The notes under the pieces were generated by a model. It searched no databases and was not told the DNA's origin. It saw only the letters and a program-made list of their open reading frames with translations. DNA of 39,290 bases, from IMG/VR virus record IMGVR_UViG_3300042562_000542, positions 1-39,290 of that record, one strand, 5' to 3'. A program made the position numbers and the translations under genes. The DNA is from a virus. Below are positions 21,277-28,531 of this stretch, one piece after another. Each line of letters starts with the position of its first letter. Within the stretch, counting starts at the first letter, position 1.

Positions 21277-22458
21277 TTAATCTCCCGCGAGCATTTCAGG
21301 TATCACTGTAATCTTTGATACCTGACCCCATTTTGCATGGTAAGTAATTGCGCTTACTTGCCTTTCAGCAAGCCAACCACCACGCGCAGCATAGGCATCC
21401 CGAGCCGCTAAAGTAGGATGTTGCACGACCGTCATGCCGCTGTGCTCTTTTTCCTCTACATGATGCCGGTGTCCGGTGTGCGCATAGCGCTTGGTCGTTG
21501 TTCCCCATATTGTCGGAAATTGTGCAGCAAATAACATTGGTAACACATCATTCTTTTTAATGTGGCCATGATGAAATGCAATCATAGTTTCACCATGTTG
21601 ATGCACATAATAAGGAAGTTCCGAATCAATCACAAATACTCTAGGTTCGTTTTCGTATAGCGCCTTAAACATAGTACGTAGCCAAATGCTTGATACAAGG
21701 TCGTGATTTCCTTCTGCCATCAGTACAACGACCTTTTCATGGCGAGCAAGTGCAAAATCAACAAGCCTGCGAAGAATCCTAACAGAAACCTCCACAATCT
21801 TACTAAAGCGCCCATCCGCATCGAGTGGATGCCCTGATGAAGGCGTGGCCGCAACCATTCCGTCAAAGTGCAACCAATCACCGAGCTGCGCCACGATGCC
21901 TGTGCCTGCTTCTGGTGATGATGTAACCATTTGCTCAAAACAGCCGGTAAGCGTGCGCTCTGCAATCTTTAAATCCCAATCAGCACCACCTTCACGATGC
22001 CATGCCAACATCCCAACGTGGCAATCGGTCATCGTGTACAGATTACAAAGCGTCTGCAATGGCACACCGTTGTATACAATTTTGTCGACTCGCGGCAAAT
22101 CATTAGCCATGGCATCAAAGGTGGCTTGAATAATCTCCTGCCTGCGTTGCTCATCAGCGCTTGATTTAACCCATTGCCCTGATGGTTTGCCTTCTGCATT
22201 GTAATAAGTGGATACGCCTTTGACTTGGTAACCATCCGGCACTGTGCGAGTCATGTCGTGGTTTGGCGAATATCCTCGCAATGCTGCTTTCTTTTTAACT
22301 TGCTCAATGGATGTTTGAAAAGTTTTTCTATGCACGCCCTCAGCGCGTGCGGCAGACGCAAAGCTAACATGCTTGTTTAACAAATCAATGCGCCGCGCTT
22401 GCACTTCTGTTGCAAACTCTTTTAGCTTTTCATCAATCATCATAGTTTTTTGCGCCAA
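21277..22458 (-). CDS. Metallophosphoesterase with an N-terminal helix-turn-helix-like segment
   Basis: This 393-residue protein has the calcineurin-type metal motifs: 'MTDCHVGM' (D145, H147), 'LGDWLHFDG' (D194), 'AEGNHDLV' (N251, H252), 'AFHHGHIKK' (H297, H299) and 'HTGHRHHVE' (H330, H332). The first ~60 residues include 'SFASAARAEGVHRKTFQTSI', which looks like a helix-turn-helix. The substrate is unknown; phage members may act on nucleotides or DNA. TTG at 22458 has AAAGG nine bases upstream; ATG at 22443 is the alternative. It is the last gene of the leftward series, after the lysis genes, an accessory location. Confidence 0.85.
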   Translation of the reverse strand: MAQKTMMIDEKLKEFATEVQARRIDLLNKHVSFASAARAEGVHRKTFQTSIEQVKKKAALRGYSPNHDMTRTVPDGYQVKGVSTYYNAEGKPSGQWVKSSADEQRRQEIIQATFDAMANDLPRVDKIVYNGVPLQTLCNLYTMTDCHVGMLAWHREGGADWDLKIAERTLTGCFEQMVTSSPEAGTGIVAQLGDWLHFDGMVAATPSSGHPLDADGRFSKIVEVSVRILRRLVDFALARHEKVVVLMAEGNHDLVSSIWLRTMFKALYENEPRVFVIDSELPYYVHQHGETMIAFHHGHIKKNDVLPMLFAAQFPTIWGTTTKRYAHTGHRHHVEEKEHSGMTVVQHPTLAARDAYAARGGWLAERQVSAITYHAKWGQVSKITVIPEMLAGD

Positions 22459-22862
22459 TAAAGAGTACCTTTCGCACCGTACTGATACGTTGGCACATAC
22501 ATTGTGAAACCACAGCGAATAAGCGAGTTTGCTGATGCGGGGTTGTGGTAAGTGTCAGAAATTAGCCAAGTCATGCCAAACTTAAGCGCTTGGCGCGTGC
22601 GTACTCTAATTAACTTACGCTGTAAGCCCTTGCCTCGATGCTTGGGTAATACGCCTGCCCTGTGCAGATAAATGGTATCCGACCACTTTTGTGAGTGTTT
22701 CATGGCGCAAAAGCCGATTGCATCGCCGTCTTCAAACGCGACCCACCAATATCCTACAGTTATATCGGCAGGATCGTCAGCGGGCAATATCTCAAGTTGT
22801 AGCCAATTTAAAAGTGCTGCGTTGACGGGCTTTGATGTATCAATACGCCTGATAATAATCAT
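22440..22862 (-). CDS. GNAT-family N-acetyltransferase
   Basis: This 140-residue protein has the acetyl-CoA loop 'VLPKHRGKGLQRKLIRVRTR' (about residues 71-90), with the R-x-x-G-x-G-like 'HRGKGL', and the preceding strand 'IYLHRAG'. The later 'YHNPASANSLIRCGFTMY' matches the GNAT 'N..A...Y...GF' segment. The substrate is unknown. A G-rich run lies directly before the ATG. It overlaps the metallophosphoesterase start by 19 bases. Both follow the lysis genes and may be accessory functions, for example against host defence. Confidence 0.85.
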   Translation of the reverse strand: MIIIRRIDTSKPVNAALLNWLQLEILPADDPADITVGYWWVAFEDGDAIGFCAMKHSQKWSDTIYLHRAGVLPKHRGKGLQRKLIRVRTRQALKFGMTWLISDTYHNPASANSLIRCGFTMYVPTYQYGAKGTLYWRKKL

Positions 22863-22963
22863 GCCCGCCCCCCGCTTGCGAAAATATCAGTATTCGATAT
22901 TAAGAGTATATGTAACGTTAATAGGACATTAAGGCGCTTTATGTACCATTTATGATACAGATA
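22863..22963. promoter_or_regulatory. A+T-rich gap with two palindromes between endolysin and GNAT genes
   Basis: AATATC and GATATT arms flank a seven-base centre (22883-22901), and GTACCATTTATGATAC (22943-22958) is an imperfect palindrome. No strong terminator is present. The gap is the largest in this part of the leftward arm and may hold a promoter or operator for the two accessory genes. Confidence 0.35.
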
Positions 22964-23428
22964 TCACTGACCTTCTGAAAGTTCAAAGTGCACAGCGTCG
23001 ATAAATGGCTTTTGCCCTTGGCGTCTACGTGTGTCTACATAATCTGTGATTGCTGCCTGCATCGAGCCATTCCAATCACGAATATCTGAGATATGCCAAG
23101 CACAGCCCCACCGCAAACCAACGTTTAACTCAATGGCAGCCGTGCGCATTGCCTCCGCAATGTCATCGTAATATGTCAAATCCCAAGAGCCTTGCCCGTC
23201 ATGGATCGCCATTAGATCGACAGCCCTGCCTTCGCAGTGCGTGCCGCCTACCGCGATTTGGCTAGCGCCCTTGTTGTAATACTCCATCTGCTTTTCGGCA
23301 CTACGCAAACCCTCGATGACTGCAAAGTCAATAGTGCTTACCTCAATCGCTCGATGCACGACTTGTACAAGTCTTGGGTCTACGCCACGAAGATTATTAA
23401 GCGAACGCTGCGAAAGTGAGAATATCAT
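22964..23428 (-). CDS. Endolysin, peptidase M15-type (L-alanyl-D-glutamate peptidase-like)
   Basis: This 154-residue protein begins MIFSLSQRSLNNLRGVDPRL, the usual opening of T5 Lys-type enzymes. The zinc site is 'GGTHCEGRAVDLMA' (H64, D71) plus 'FIDAVHFEL' (H147, with D144 as catalytic acid). It cuts the peptide bridge of host peptidoglycan at lysis. No signal peptide or membrane segment is seen, so it needs a holin to leave the cytoplasm. It follows the spanin and DUF7338-type genes. Confidence 0.92.
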   Translation of the reverse strand: MIFSLSQRSLNNLRGVDPRLVQVVHRAIEVSTIDFAVIEGLRSAEKQMEYYNKGASQIAVGGTHCEGRAVDLMAIHDGQGSWDLTYYDDIAEAMRTAAIELNVGLRWGCAWHISDIRDWNGSMQAAITDYVDTRRRQGQKPFIDAVHFELSEGQ

Positions 23429-24042
23429 TTTGGATAACTCCGAAATGGTGTGAATTGAATCGCCACGAATTTCTTGCCGTTAATGCTGTCCGCGTGTACT
23501 TTATAGCCTAAATACATTTCAAGACAATGACGTTTGAAATAATAAAGCTGCGCTCTGACACACCAACCAATGTCACCGGCATCGTTTTTGCATACCCAAT
23601 ACGAAAAGCAATTAGCGCCGGTGCGCCATAAAATCTCTTTGTCGCGTTGGCTTGTGATAGTCAAACCTTTGTCATCGTAGCCGATCTTGGCGCCAAAGCC
23701 ATAGGCTGCATTACGCTGTAGCCATGTCACGCGACACAGATATCTAAACCATGCCGATCGATCGTAATCAGCCTGAGTTTTGCCGAGCACAGGCCACACA
23801 TGATAATCCTGTGCATACCAAAGCTCATCAACCGGCGCGTCGGGGGTTTGCCATGAGCGTAGAAAAGGGATTAAAAAATCTCGCGGCATGCCAGGGTGCA
23901 AAGAGGGAAAGCCTGTAACCTCGCTTTCCTCCGCTTTAACAATAAACAATGCCAAGACATAAGACAATGGATAAGCCAAGATCGTGAGCGCGATTAAGTA
24001 GATTGCCTTTATTGCCCATAGTGCGACTGATTTAATCATCAT
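23425..24042 (-). CDS. DUF7338-like phage protein with N-terminal membrane segment
   Basis: This 205-residue protein has a strong membrane span near the start ('LWAIKAIYLIALTILAYPLS', then 'YVLALFIV'). After it comes a conserved-looking soluble part with 'WYAQDYHVWPVLG', 'RSAWFRYLCRVTWLQRNAAYG', and 'NCFSYWVCKND'. Such proteins are very common in phage lysis regions and carry the DUF7338 label as I recall it; the function is unknown. It overlaps the endolysin start and the spanin stop by four bases. Confidence 0.7.
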   Translation of the reverse strand: MMIKSVALWAIKAIYLIALTILAYPLSYVLALFIVKAEESEVTGFPSLHPGMPRDFLIPFLRSWQTPDAPVDELWYAQDYHVWPVLGKTQADYDRSAWFRYLCRVTWLQRNAAYGFGAKIGYDDKGLTITSQRDKEILWRTGANCFSYWVCKNDAGDIGWCVRAQLYYFKRHCLEMYLGYKVHADSINGKKFVAIQFTPFRSYPK

Positions 24043-24533
24043 TTAACCCCTAGTTTTTTAACCCATTCGTAGCAAGTCATCGCGTAGTTGGCTGCTTCAT
24101 CTGCTCGCTTGGATTCGGTAAGAAGTAATTGCGTAAGCGAATTTGAAAGTCTTGTGCAGGAGGTGGCAGAAGCAGGCTTGGTGGTGGTGGTGGCATTGGT
24201 GGACACGCTGCAATCACTTGGGGTGACGCGACTGTCGAACAACCCTGCACGCTCATCAACAAGCCGCAAATTATCAGCGTATAACTCATCAATCTTTTGT
24301 CTATTTTTTGCACTTTGCACCTCGATCTCTGTGGCCAAACGGTTGTTTTCTCGCTCAACGACAAGCGCCTTTTGCATGGATTCCTGAATAGCTTTTTGCC
24401 CATCGATCTGCATCTTACTGATGATAGCCTGATACTTTGACTCTTTGAAGTCAGCCGTAAGCCACCAAGAGGCAAGCGAACCAATCGAGAAACTAGCCCC
24501 GACCGCGATCAGAATAAGTTTCAGGTCGAACAT
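24039..24533 (-). CDS. Rz: i-spanin (Rz-like)
   Basis: This 164-residue protein has one N-terminal membrane span ('LILIAVGASFSIGSLASWWL', about residues 5-24) and then a long periplasmic coiled coil ('VERENNRLATEIEVQSAKNR', 'KIDELYADNLRLVDER'). This is the Rz layout for fusing inner and outer membranes at the end of lysis. AAGGA lies five bases before the ATG at 24533. The o-spanin gene is nested fully inside it in another frame, as in lambda. The spanin pair implies a Gram-negative host. Confidence 0.88.
   Translation of the reverse strand: MFDLKLILIAVGASFSIGSLASWWLTADFKESKYQAIISKMQIDGQKAIQESMQKALVVERENNRLATEIEVQSAKNRQKIDELYADNLRLVDERAGLFDSRVTPSDCSVSTNATTTTKPASATSCTRLSNSLTQLLLTESKRADEAANYAMTCYEWVKKLGVK
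24077..24289 (-). CDS. Rz1: o-spanin lipoprotein (Rz1-like), nested in Rz
   Basis: This 70-residue frame lies inside Rz, in another frame. It starts MSYTLIICGLLMSVQGCSTV: a short lipoprotein signal ending in a 'VQGC' lipobox with Cys17 as the lipid site. The mature part is proline-rich ('CPPMPPPPPSLLLPPP'), the Rz1 hallmark. Rz1 sits in the outer membrane and joins the Rz tip. The Gln in the lipobox is unusual but tolerated. I start at the ATG at 24289; the longer upstream frame is only overlap with Rz. Confidence 0.85.
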   Translation of the reverse strand: MSYTLIICGLLMSVQGCSTVASPQVIAACPPMPPPPPSLLLPPPAQDFQIRLRNYFLPNPSEQMKQPTTR

Positions 24534-24756
24534 AATTGTCCTTTTGCCAGTGATCGTCAACGACCGCCGCACCGATGTAGGTTGCGACCACCATGCCAAC
24601 GAATATGTAAAATGGCCCTGCAATGGCGCCAAGCTGACTTGAGTTGGTAAATAAAAGCAATGCGGGAAACAACAAACCCGCGCCCATTGCGAGCCACGCC
24701 ATTTTGCGCCTATTGCGCCAACGATCAGCCTCGATGATTGGCGTTAGCGTTTCCAA
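24493..24756 (-). CDS. Holin/antiholin-like membrane protein
   Basis: The frame holds 'TPIIEADRWRNRRKMAWLAM' and then two membrane spans ('GAGLLFPALLLFTN' and 'AGPFYIFVGMVVATYIGAAV'), ending in a charged tail. It lies between another membrane protein and the spanins, the usual holin place. I prefer a TTG start at 24756 (87 residues); a GTG at 24768 or the longer TTG at 24804 are possible. It overlaps the upstream membrane gene by 13 bases and the spanin gene by 41. Which of the two neighbours is the holin is not certain. Confidence 0.65.
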   Translation of the reverse strand: METLTPIIEADRWRNRRKMAWLAMGAGLLFPALLLFTNSSQLGAIAGPFYIFVGMVVATYIGAAVVDDHWQKDNYVRPETYSDRGRG

Positions 24757-24971
24757 AACTCTGACCACAGCAGGGTGATAGCAGAGCCAACGCCGAGCAC
24801 CCAAATGATCGGTTTGGCTATCTTACCGAGCATCTCTAGCACGACAAACGCACCCTCAGCAGCTTGAAAAGCAGTTACGACTTTGCCTGTTTTTTTGTCT
24901 AAGCCGTCGACTTTTTCCTCAACGCAAATCAGGCGTTCGTAAATCTCTTTGTGCGTTACATCGTGATCCAT
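24744..24971 (-). CDS. Small holin-like/XhlA-like membrane protein
   Basis: This 75-residue protein begins MDHDVTHKEIYERLICVEEK, a charged helix likely to form a coiled coil. A membrane span near the C-terminus follows ('AKPIIWVLGVGSAITLLW'), and the tail is 'SEFWKR'. This is the XhlA-type layout of phage lysis proteins. It likely works with the next membrane protein to open the inner membrane for the endolysin. Confidence 0.65.
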   Translation of the reverse strand: MDHDVTHKEIYERLICVEEKVDGLDKKTGKVVTAFQAAEGAFVVLEMLGKIAKPIIWVLGVGSAITLLWSEFWKR

Positions 24972-24979
24972 AAGCCACC

Positions 24980-25492
24980 TTAGACACTAGGTTCAATGAA
25001 ATTGGGGTCGTTCGCCCATTGTACCGGCGCAAGCGTTGCAATACCATCAACCGTATCAATTGATGCGATTAAAGCCTTATGTGCCTTGGATTGTGCGCGG
25101 ATCTCTTTGCGCCATGCTAACCAATCAGGTGACACAGTAGAACCATTTTCAAAGGCTTTTAGGATCATGTAATCGCTTGGCGCTAGTAAGCTACCCACCG
25201 CAGCGTTTACAGACTCTGTGGCGTGATCTTGTAAGCCCTTAAGGTCTTTGGGTGTCGCTGTGTACTCAACGCTTACAGCGCCATCTTTAACGACTGGCGC
25301 ACCCTCAGACACCCAATAATATTTATCATCAGGTCGTGGCGTGTATGTCACATCGACAATGCCGAGTTTTGATTTTTCTTCAACGCTTGAAAGGTTTAAA
25401 TAATTTGCCGGATAGCGCAAGCCGTTAATCTCAAATGGCGTGTCGCTTGGCAGAAATTTAATAAATTTATTGTCTTTGATTATTGCAAACAT
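24980..25492 (-). CDS. Tail fibre assembly-type protein
   Basis: This 170-residue protein starts MFAIIKDNKFIKFLPSDTPF. It has 'LGIVDVTYTPRPDDKYYWV', then 'VEYTATPKDLKGLQDHATES', and ends with 'APVQWANDPNFIEPSV'. This is the pattern of small proteins that follow fibre genes in siphoviruses and are often called tail fibre assembly proteins. AAGGTG lies five bases before the ATG at 25492, which I prefer over the longer frame from 25525. It lies directly after the fibre gene pair and before the lysis genes, a typical border. Confidence 0.7.
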   Translation of the reverse strand: MFAIIKDNKFIKFLPSDTPFEINGLRYPANYLNLSSVEEKSKLGIVDVTYTPRPDDKYYWVSEGAPVVKDGAVSVEYTATPKDLKGLQDHATESVNAAVGSLLAPSDYMILKAFENGSTVSPDWLAWRKEIRAQSKAHKALIASIDTVDGIATLAPVQWANDPNFIEPSV

Positions 25493-25671
25493 ACAGTCAC
25501 CTTTTTTAATATTTGAAACAAACATTTTTTAAGTGTTTCGTTTTCCTCACGCAAACGGAAAAGTTCGGCTGCGGTTTCTTCTTTCCGTCGTTCTGTCCAA
25601 TCTATAAAGTCATCATTTTCAGACTCATCAGGCAAGCGCAATGCTATAGGCTCTTTTAGTCGAGTATTCAT
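25480..25671 (-). CDS. Small hypothetical protein with coiled-coil, 63 residues
   Basis: It begins MNTRLKEPIALRLPDESEND, then 'ERRKEETAAELFRLREENET' with heptad spacing, and ends with a hydrophobic stretch. AGGT lies six bases before the ATG at 25671. It shares 13 bases with the fibre-assembly gene. No family is recognised; a chaperone or connector role between the fibre genes and lysis genes is only a guess. Confidence 0.5.
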   Translation of the reverse strand: MNTRLKEPIALRLPDESENDDFIDWTERRKEETAAELFRLREENETLKKCLFQILKKVTVCLQ

Positions 25672-25675
25672 TTGA

Positions 25676-27697
25676 CTACCTAGCTAGACTATTTTTGAAT
25701 GGCGTTTCTGCAAACGCCATGTAGATAAATGTGCCGCCGTTAGTATTGGGTTGATATGTAGCTAAACGCAATTTAAACCCGTTACTTAAATAATCAACGG
25801 TTGCGCCATTGTTAGCTTCAACCGCAGACGTATCTGCATACAACCCTTGCGTCATTACGTTGTATGTATCTCTTGCGGTGTCAAATATCCACCAATTACC
25901 TACACCATCAGTGCGTTTCATCATCACAAATTTTGGCTTAAACCCCGTGTACACAAACGTACCATCAGTCGAGCCATTCCCCGTGTAGCTACCAAACGCT
26001 GAATATCCTGCTATGGGTGTCCAGCAGTAGGCAACGTAGGTTGAACCGCTTGCGTTATTAACTCCGTAATTACCAACAGTGAAAACGGATGAAGATGGCG
26101 CTGTGTTGTTCCAAACGCCTGTATTGTTTGCTTGAGCTTCAGTAGTATTTAAACTTAAATAATATGCAGCAGAAGTTAAATTGCTATGCCATACAGTCCA
26201 GTTTGTCGCACCACCACGCTGTTTGACAATAACCAAACTAGGCACAACACCCAACCCATGCCCAACAGTCGCATTAACACCTGTACCCGTATACGTCACC
26301 ACACTAAACCCAGCACTAGCATTGACGCTTACAGTCGATGTGATTGTGCCGTTGGTGTTTGATGATGAGCTAGAGCCTGCTTTCCATGCAAATCCTACAG
26401 AATTACCGCTAGGTGCGCTATAAGTTGTTTCAGCAGCCGTGGTGTTTGATTGCAAGACCGCTGATAATCCTGTCACGCCATTGAGTAGCTGATGGTTGTT
26501 TGCGTTTGCTCTGTCTTTAATCCACTCAAGAAACTGACCTGTAAACAATGCCTCAGTATTGGCCTTGATGCTTGCACCCGCAGCGAGTGCGATGTTCATG
26601 TTATCGCTGCCATTCTTAATAGTGCTATCAGGCAAGTTGTAGCAATTTAAAAGTGTTCCCGTGGGCGTATTAGTAAACGGGCGTTGTCCAAAATTGTAAT
26701 TACCCGCAGCAGCAGGAAACGCAGCAGGAAGTGTCCACGTTTTGCTTACGCCGTCAATCTCAAAATACCATGTGCCGCTTGTCGGAATAATAGTTGGTGT
26801 GTCGGTTGTCCCCGAAGCGGTCAAATTGCCATTAGTTAATGTTGAGCGTGACGGGTTCAACGGATTCAACACAGCAAAGTTAGCCGCCGTAGCAGACGTC
26901 AACGTAGGCACATCGAGCATCGAGTCATACGTCACACCAGCCGTGATGCTGATATTGTTCGTAGTCCAGTAATTGCCATTGCCTGAGAAGTCTTTACCCA
27001 AGCCTACGTTTGACGAAGTAGTCAGCGCAGAGTTGTCTGTGAACGGCAAATAGAAACCGTTTGCGCCGTATGTGCCTGTGTATCGTGCGGGTTGCCATAC
27101 GCCTGTGGTGGTGTTGGTTGAACCGAAGGATGATGGGGTTAGTTGTAAAGCGTTGACAAAATTTGTTTCAGCCAAATACCCATCTGTGTAATTGGTAGCG
27201 GCTGGCGCAGCATTATTAAACAGGGTGTGATTAACCGCGCTGTTAAGGTTTAAGTTTGTGTTTTGTGCAGGGTAAGTCGATGACGCAAACGCCGTGATTT
27301 GCACGTTGTTTACATAAAACTTAACTCGGTTTGCCGCAGTTGCTTGAGTCGTGTCAATGGCTACAACAATGTGATACCAAGCAGATGGGTCACGAAATAC
27401 TTGCGTTGACAACAAGTTAGTTGCGCTTGCTGCGTCAGCAAAACCAATTTGATCAGTTGATTCAATGTAAAGGTTAGAAAAAGCAGACCCACTTGAATAA
27501 GAACCGAATATGTATTGGGCAACACCTAACACGCCTCGTTTAAACCAAAAACTAAGCGTCATTATTTGTTGATTGCCAGCACCCGCAGTTCGACTTAAAT
27601 ACCCGCCCGCAGACCGCCTAAACCGCAACGAGCGTGTGAGGTTGTAGCCTGCATCACCGGCACTTGCTAGTAAAAGATTGCCTGCGCCTAAGCTCAT
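25676..27697 (-). CDS. Tail fibre/receptor-binding protein with LamG-like lectin fold
   Basis: This 673-residue protein has an N-terminal concanavalin A-like (LamG) domain: 'IMTLSFWFKRGVLGVAQYIF' (about 45-64), 'WYHIVVAIDTTQATAANRVKFYVNN' as two stretches, then 'DGYLAETNFVN'. The C-terminal part has 'NATVGHGLGVVPSLVIVKQR' and 'FVYTGFKPKFVMMKRTDGVG', a repeated 'G..P..V..K' pattern of phage fibre domains (DUF7483-type as I recall it). It probably binds host surface sugars. It starts on the stop of the preceding gene (TAATG-like overlap of one base). Confidence 0.8.
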   Translation of the reverse strand: MSLGAGNLLLASAGDAGYNLTRSLRFRRSAGGYLSRTAGAGNQQIMTLSFWFKRGVLGVAQYIFGSYSSGSAFSNLYIESTDQIGFADAASATNLLSTQVFRDPSAWYHIVVAIDTTQATAANRVKFYVNNVQITAFASSTYPAQNTNLNLNSAVNHTLFNNAAPAATNYTDGYLAETNFVNALQLTPSSFGSTNTTTGVWQPARYTGTYGANGFYLPFTDNSALTTSSNVGLGKDFSGNGNYWTTNNISITAGVTYDSMLDVPTLTSATAANFAVLNPLNPSRSTLTNGNLTASGTTDTPTIIPTSGTWYFEIDGVSKTWTLPAAFPAAAGNYNFGQRPFTNTPTGTLLNCYNLPDSTIKNGSDNMNIALAAGASIKANTEALFTGQFLEWIKDRANANNHQLLNGVTGLSAVLQSNTTAAETTYSAPSGNSVGFAWKAGSSSSSNTNGTITSTVSVNASAGFSVVTYTGTGVNATVGHGLGVVPSLVIVKQRGGATNWTVWHSNLTSAAYYLSLNTTEAQANNTGVWNNTAPSSSVFTVGNYGVNNASGSTYVAYCWTPIAGYSAFGSYTGNGSTDGTFVYTGFKPKFVMMKRTDGVGNWWIFDTARDTYNVMTQGLYADTSAVEANNGATVDYLSNGFKLRLATYQPNTNGGTFIYMAFAETPFKNSLAR

Positions 27698-28530
27698 TAT
27701 TTAACATCCGCAAGTAAGCGAGCCGTGATGCTAGTCGCTGAGTTGACATAGTAGGCAAGCACATCGACTGCGCTGTTGGTCGCTGTCATCGTTGGCACTG
27801 TGCCGCTAGGGAAATCCCAATAAGACGCAAAGGCTAATGTCTTAGGTGAGCTTGCGTGCTGCGTGAATACGATCACACCTGACTGACCCTGCACCAAGTT
27901 GGTAGGGTTTGCCAAGGTCGTGTTTTCTGTAAACGTGTGCGTAAAGTTGTTTGAGGCAGAAGCATCGACTGCAATGGATGCCGAGGTGCTTGTGAGTGCG
28001 CTTGCCTCACCCACACTGCGTTTTTTAACCGTCACTGTACCGTTTGCAGCAATGCTCATGCGCTCTAAGGCGCTTGTGTAAAACAAGACCGGCAAGTATG
28101 ACCCTGTGCCTACCTTGTCAGCCGAGACACGCATCTCTGTGGCGGTAACGTCTAAGATCGCTTTCGCAGCGTTTGCGGCATCGCTGTTATTGAAAGCGTT
28201 AAAGCCGCTAGTGGTCGCTGTGCCGTTTGGCAAGACCGACTCGATGGTCGCAGCGTTTGAGGTCAAGTTTTGAATGTATCCCGCTGCGTTTTCAGCCGTA
28301 GCAGGGTAGATACGCGCAATGCTACTCCATGCGTTATTAGCCGCGTTGCGCCGCTTTAAGAAACCTGTTGAGGTATCTGCCCATGTCATGTACGCGCTTG
28401 CGTAGGCAGCCGGATCAGTCGAGCCTGCGAAGTCAGTTGCTATTGTCAAGTTTGCGCTATTAATCGCATTGACAAGCGTAAGCCCTGGCAATGGTGGCGT
28501 GGTCGTAACTTGAATTGCCGCTTGCGTCAT
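27697..28530 (-). CDS. Tail fibre-like structural protein
   Basis: This 277-residue protein is Thr/Ser/Ala-rich and beta-like, starting MTQAAIQVTTTPPLPGLTLV. It has 'GFNAFNNSDAANAAKAILD', 'RMSIAANGTVTVKKRSVGEA' and 'TFTENTTLANPTNLVQGQSG', as found in fibre shafts. The end, 'ALAYYVNSATSITARLLADV'-like sequence (VLAYYVNSATSITARLLADVK), is typical of distal tail proteins. It lies between the J-like protein and the lectin-fold protein, which suggests a fibre linking both. No enzyme motif is seen. Confidence 0.65.
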   Translation of the reverse strand: MTQAAIQVTTTPPLPGLTLVNAINSANLTIATDFAGSTDPAAYASAYMTWADTSTGFLKRRNAANNAWSSIARIYPATAENAAGYIQNLTSNAATIESVLPNGTATTSGFNAFNNSDAANAAKAILDVTATEMRVSADKVGTGSYLPVLFYTSALERMSIAANGTVTVKKRSVGEASALTSTSASIAVDASASNNFTHTFTENTTLANPTNLVQGQSGVIVFTQHASSPKTLAFASYWDFPSGTVPTMTATNSAVDVLAYYVNSATSITARLLADVK

Positions 28531-28531
28531 A

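Noticed and set aside
24290-24484. Longer start for the o-spanin frame
   Set aside because: The upstream part is basic and lacks a signal; the lipoprotein signal begins at the ATG at 24289.
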